Source: Marinobacter guineae (lineage in GTDB: Bacteria; Pseudomonadota; Gammaproteobacteria; Pseudomonadales; Oleiphilaceae). Taken from it: DNA of 64,000 nt. Below, piece by piece: positions 60,481 to 64,000 of this stretch. The number at the start of each line of letters is the position of its first letter. The first letter of the stretch is position 1. The position numbers were made by a program, and so were the translations under genes. The stretch is from contig NZ_KZ319339.1 of assembly GCF_002744735.1 (NCBI RefSeq), positions 310,001 to 374,000 on the forward strand, read 5' to 3'. The notes beneath the pieces are model-generated. The model saw only the letters and a list, made by a program, of their open reading frames with translations. It did no database searches and was not told where the DNA came from.

Positions 60481-61854
60481 GTGACCAGACGACTCTTGAT
60501 TGTAGAAGATGATCCCGGCCTCCAGAGCCAGATGCGCTGGTGTTTCAGCGAAGACCTGGAAGTATCCCTGGCATCAGACCGGGAATCAGCACTCACCTGC
60601 CTACGGCGGGACGAGCCGGAGGTAGTAACCCTTGATCTCGGCCTTCCACCGGACGCCGGCGGTGCCACAGAAGGCTTCAGACTGCTTGAAGACATCCTCC
60701 AGCTGGCCCCGATGACCAAGGTGATCGTAGTTACCGGTCGTGAAGACAAAGAAAACGCCGTGAAAGCCATCGGCATGGGCGCCAGCGATTTCTATCAGAA
60801 ACCGCTGGATGCCGACATTCTTACCTTTGTGGTCAACCGTGCGTTCAGGCTGGCGGAACTGGAACGGGACAACCGCGAGCTCGCACGGGACCACAACGGC
60901 ACTAGCATCAAGGGCATTGTTGCAGCCAGCCCGCAGATGCTCTCCGTCTGCCGTACCCTTGAGAAAGTCGCCCCCACCGATGTCACCACGCTGATCACTG
61001 GGGAAACCGGAACAGGCAAGGAACTGCTGGCGCGAGCCCTTCATGATAGGAGCCATCGTGCGGACAAGCCATTTGCGGCCATCAACTGTGCTGCCATTCC
61101 CGAAAACCTCCTCGAGAGTGAACTGTTCGGGTTCGAGAAAGGCTCGTTTACCGGTGCCACCCAAAGCAAAAAAGGCAAGATAGAAAGTGCCAACGGTGGC
61201 ACCCTGTTTCTGGACGAGATCGGTGACATGCCCATGGCCTTGCAAGCCAAGCTGCTGCGGTTCCTGCAGGAACGGGTAATTGACCGGGTTGGCTCGGTAA
61301 AACCGATATCGGTGGACGTGCGCGTGGTGTGTGCCACCCACCGGAACGTTCAGGAGCTCATTAGCGAGGGCACCTTCCGCGAGGACCTTTACTACCGCAT
61401 CAGCGAAATCACTCTGGATGTGCCAGCCCTTCGGGACCGTGAGGGAGATGCCCTGGTGATCGCGCAATCCTTGTTGCAGTCCCTGGGCAAACAAATGGAC
61501 CGCCCCAACCTGGCCTTTACGGAAGACGCCATCAAGGCCATCAAGAGCTATCCCTGGCCCGGCAACGTGCGCGAAATGATCAACAAGGTGAAACGAGCCA
61601 CCATCATGGCGGATGGTAAACGGGTGACCGCCGCCGACCTGCAGCTCAACTGCGACGAGGGAGGCCCGGAGAGCCAGCTCAACCTGCGGCAAGTGCGTGA
61701 AAACGCCGAGCGGGCAGCAATTTTACAGGCACTTCAGTCCTGCAATTTCAATATGGCGCAGGCCTCGCGCCTGCTGGGCGTTACCCGGCCAACACTTTAC
61801 AACCTGACCGACAAGTACCGGATAAGAACGTCATCTGAAGCGCCAAGTGCCTGA
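60481..61854 (+). CDS. prsR: PEP-CTERM system sigma-54 response regulator PrsR
   Basis: A 457-residue NtrC-type regulator. The receiver domain carries Asp10, Asp11 and the phosphoacceptor Asp52 (LDLGLPPD). The AAA+ domain has Walker A GETGTGK (174-180), the sigma-54 contact loop GSFTGA (221-226) and Walker B GGTLFLDEIGDMP. A Fis-type helix-turn-helix (AQASRLLGVTRPTLYNLTDK) ends it. The start is GTG at 60481, the first available after an in-frame TAG. Known PrsR proteins switch on PEP-CTERM genes at -24/-12 promoters, matching the one at 57428 upstream of the PEP-CTERM gene. Confidence 0.95.
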   Translation: MTRRLLIVEDDPGLQSQMRWCFSEDLEVSLASDRESALTCLRRDEPEVVTLDLGLPPDAGGATEGFRLLEDILQLAPMTKVIVVTGREDKENAVKAIGMGASDFYQKPLDADILTFVVNRAFRLAELERDNRELARDHNGTSIKGIVAASPQMLSVCRTLEKVAPTDVTTLITGETGTGKELLARALHDRSHRADKPFAAINCAAIPENLLESELFGFEKGSFTGATQSKKGKIESANGGTLFLDEIGDMPMALQAKLLRFLQERVIDRVGSVKPISVDVRVVCATHRNVQELISEGTFREDLYYRISEITLDVPALRDREGDALVIAQSLLQSLGKQMDRPNLAFTEDAIKAIKSYPWPGNVREMINKVKRATIMADGKRVTAADLQLNCDEGGPESQLNLRQVRENAERAAILQALQSCNFNMAQASRLLGVTRPTLYNLTDKYRIRTSSEAPSA

Positions 61855-61904
61855 GTAGCAGGCAGGGATCCAAAACAAGACCTAAAAGGGAAAGGAACAG
61901 GCCC

Positions 61905-64000
61905 ATGAAATCAGTATCAGCAGTACGTGCCACCCTTCTTTCAGTTGCCATTTCGCTGACCCTCGCCGGCTGCAGTGGCGACAACAACAACAATGAAATG
62001 AGTCAGGCAGAAATCCAGTATCTCAGTCACCTGGACCAGTCGCGCTTTTTCCAGCGCCAGGGTGAGCTCAAGGCCAGTACGCTCGAGGCGCGTAGTGCTG
62101 CCGAATTACAACCCAATAATGCCGAACCTTACTTCATCATTATTGACAACCTTCTCACTGCAGGTGACGCAGTTAATGCTGAGCGCCAGGTTAACTTTCT
62201 TAAAGACCGTATTGCTCCGGATGCACTCAACGACACAACCCTCAACAGAATCAAGTTAATACGGGCAAAATCCAAACAGCTCAAAGGCCAGAGTGACGAG
62301 GCTCTTAACATTCTCGACGACCTGCAGAATCCTGATCGACCGCAACAGATCCAGGCCAATCTGCTCAAGGCGGACACGTTATTTGCAAAGAGGCAGCTTG
62401 ACGAAGCCGAACAGTTCTATAAGAAAGCTCAGGAACTGGATACCTCATCAGTCAAACCCCTCATCGGCCTATCCCGAGTGGCCTACGCCAGAGGTAATGA
62501 GCAGAGCGCAGAGGATTTTATCCAGCAAGCGGAAAAGGTTGATCCGGATTCGCCCGAGCTTTGGCTATGGAAAGCACAGTTTGCCCAAACGAAGGAAAAT
62601 TGGCAGGAAGCTGAAGACGCCTACATCCGTGCGCTTGAGGACGTCGGCCAATATGACATCATGACTTACAAAAAGTATGAAACCATTTCTTCATTAATTC
62701 GCGTACTGAGAGAACAAGGAAAAGCAGCGGAAGCGTTTGTCTATGAGGAAATGCTTGCCAAGTCTGCACCCGGCACCATTCGCAGCAATCTAGAAGCCGC
62801 TCAAGAGGCCTATGAGGCAGGCAATCTGGACGACTCCGCGCGCTATTTGGAAGAAGTACTTAAACAGGCTCCGCGACATGAGCAAAGTGCCCTTCTGCTG
62901 GGGATGATTCGGTTTCGCCAAGGGCGGATGGAAGAAGCCGAACGCCTTCTCACACCCATCGTCCAGAATGAAGACACGGAAGCAGCTGCCAAGTTACTGG
63001 CAGCCACGCAGATTCAGCTAAGAAATCTGGAAGACGCCCGTGAAATCCTGGAGTCACTGAGTGATAAAGAGACAGACCCTGGTGTTCTGGCAATGGTAGG
63101 CATTACAACAATTGCCGGGGGGGAGAATGAAGCAGGCGAACAATTCATTGAAAAATCACTTGAGCTCAAGCCAGACAATAACCAATTGAGAATCCGCTAT
63201 GCCCGTTACCTGATTCAGCAGAACAAGACTGATCGCGCTCTGGCGCAACTTGAAGAGGTCATCAAGAGCGATCCAGACTCTTCTGGTGCGAGGCAGATGA
63301 TTATTCAGGCGCACATGAATGCAGGTAATCAGGCCGCTGCGATTAGTTATGCCGATGAGTGGCTCAAGCAAAAGTCCGAAAGCACCGAGGCAATGCTGGC
63401 CAGAGGCCAACTGGCCTTGATTCAGGATAACAGTGAACTCGCTGAGGATCTGTTCAGCAAGGCCGCGCAGAACTCACCTCAAAATCACGATCCACTGCTC
63501 TCTCTTGGGGCTCTCGAAAGGTCCCGGGGAAATTCCGGAAAAGCATCCGAATATTTCAAGCAAGCAGTGACCCTTGCGCCGAACAATCTCCAGGCGCTGC
63601 AGAACTTAACCAATACACTTCCAAGGGATCAGGTTGCGGGCTTTCTGCGAGAACTACTGGAGCAGGACCCGAAAGCTTCCGGCCCAAGACTTGTTTTGCT
63701 GGAGCATAGCCTCCTCAATGGGGATACCACAACGAGCACAGACCATCTCGCGGTTTTGCTCGAGCCTGTTGATGAAAACACACCCTCTCGCCTGTCCCCG
63801 CTCGTAGCCTCTATTTTCAGTAACGTCGCGGCGCAAAAAATCAATGCTGACGAGATTGTGGAAGCTGGAAAAGTTCTGGACAGAGCCTTGGGACTATTTC
63901 CTGAAAATGAAAGAATCGCCCTGCAAGCGGCAAACCTTGCCTATCAAACAGGCGAAAGAGATAAGGCCAACGAGATTATCCGGGAAACCAAGTTGAACCA
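61905..64000 (+). CDS. prsT: PEP-CTERM system TPR lipoprotein PrsT (cut by window edge)
   Basis: The frame opens at the ATG at 61905 and is open for 698 codons to the window edge, so the C-terminus is missing. The signal peptide ends in the lipobox LTLAGC near residue 23, followed by an Asn-rich spacer. The rest is TPR units, for instance AEQFYKKAQELDTSSVKPLI, DDSARYLEEVLKQAPRHEQS, and ASEYFKQAVTLAPNNLQALQ. PrsT proteins are near 900 residues and are always found with exosortase systems. AAGGAACA lies ahead of the ATG. The gene starts 50 bases after prsR and could be in one operon with it. Outer-membrane placement is expected because Ser follows the Cys. Confidence 0.93.
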   Translation, partial: MKSVSAVRATLLSVAISLTLAGCSGDNNNNEMSQAEIQYLSHLDQSRFFQRQGELKASTLEARSAAELQPNNAEPYFIIIDNLLTAGDAVNAERQVNFLKDRIAPDALNDTTLNRIKLIRAKSKQLKGQSDEALNILDDLQNPDRPQQIQANLLKADTLFAKRQLDEAEQFYKKAQELDTSSVKPLIGLSRVAYARGNEQSAEDFIQQAEKVDPDSPELWLWKAQFAQTKENWQEAEDAYIRALEDVGQYDIMTYKKYETISSLIRVLREQGKAAEAFVYEEMLAKSAPGTIRSNLEAAQEAYEAGNLDDSARYLEEVLKQAPRHEQSALLLGMIRFRQGRMEEAERLLTPIVQNEDTEAAAKLLAATQIQLRNLEDAREILESLSDKETDPGVLAMVGITTIAGGENEAGEQFIEKSLELKPDNNQLRIRYARYLIQQNKTDRALAQLEEVIKSDPDSSGARQMIIQAHMNAGNQAAAISYADEWLKQKSESTEAMLARGQLALIQDNSELAEDLFSKAAQNSPQNHDPLLSLGALERSRGNSGKASEYFKQAVTLAPNNLQALQNLTNTLPRDQVAGFLRELLEQDPKASGPRLVLLEHSLLNGDTTTSTDHLAVLLEPVDENTPSRLSPLVASIFSNVAAQKINADEIVEAGKVLDRALGLFPENERIALQAANLAYQTGERDKANEIIRETKLN

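Overview
This 64 kb window looks like a chromosomal core segment of a marine gammaproteobacterium. The gene content and order (holB-pilZ, dnaX-ybaB-recR next to the 4.5S RNA gene, a ThrH-type phosphatase, an APS-type cysH next to cysB, a long FabH-like synthase, many lipid genes) fit best with Marinobacter or a close relative. That assignment is an inference from family knowledge, not a database match. No transposase, integrase, phage gene, CRISPR array, tRNA or rRNA gene was seen.

Layout. 1-10.3 kb: a cut-off LysR regulator, aroC, prmB, then a tightly packed minus-strand run DUF58 - transglutaminase (TgpA) - holB - pilZ - alpha/beta hydrolase - DUF4892 protein - patatin. 10.3-13.0 kb: three exported proteins of unknown role, one with calcium-loop-like motifs. 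13.1-17.2 kb: pabB, thrH, cysH, cysB. 17.4-20.4 kb: a large MalT/LuxR-type regulator followed by a perfect CRP-type site and a possible small RNA. 20.4-27.3 kb: dinG, gspB, a gspA/exeA-like ATPase, a second patatin and an MlaA-family protein. 27.4-35.5 kb: lipid genes (thioesterase, FabH-like KAS III, fadD, MaoC hydratase) around the giant helicase gene hrpA.

35.5-43.9 kb is the most unusual part: a nine-gene, mostly overlapping minus-strand operon with one TolQ-like and two TolR-like proteins, an AgmX/PglI-type TonB-like protein, a TPR lipoprotein, large TPR or helical periplasmic proteins and small exported proteins. This composition resembles the motor and envelope parts of the Myxococcus Agl-Glt gliding machine. 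One of the two TolR-like subunits has Asn where the proton-carrying Asp normally sits, and four helically phased GTAAC repeats lie just upstream of the operon.

43.9-53.7 kb: a candidate small RNA, a MoxR ATPase with two von Willebrand A proteins, then the housekeeping run ycgN-ycgL-rnd-recR-ybaB-dnaX and the 4.5S RNA gene with a readable promoter. 53.7-57.3 kb: a 2OG-Fe(II) oxygenase, and a yeaD - acyltransferase - atypical SDR operon. 57.4-64.0 kb: the edge of a PEP-CTERM/exosortase locus: a PEP-CTERM surface protein with a clear sigma-54 promoter, then the PrsK sensor kinase, the PrsR sigma-54 activator and the start of the PrsT TPR lipoprotein. The kinase and regulator probably switch on the PEP-CTERM gene through that promoter. 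The exosortase and polysaccharide genes are expected beyond the right edge.
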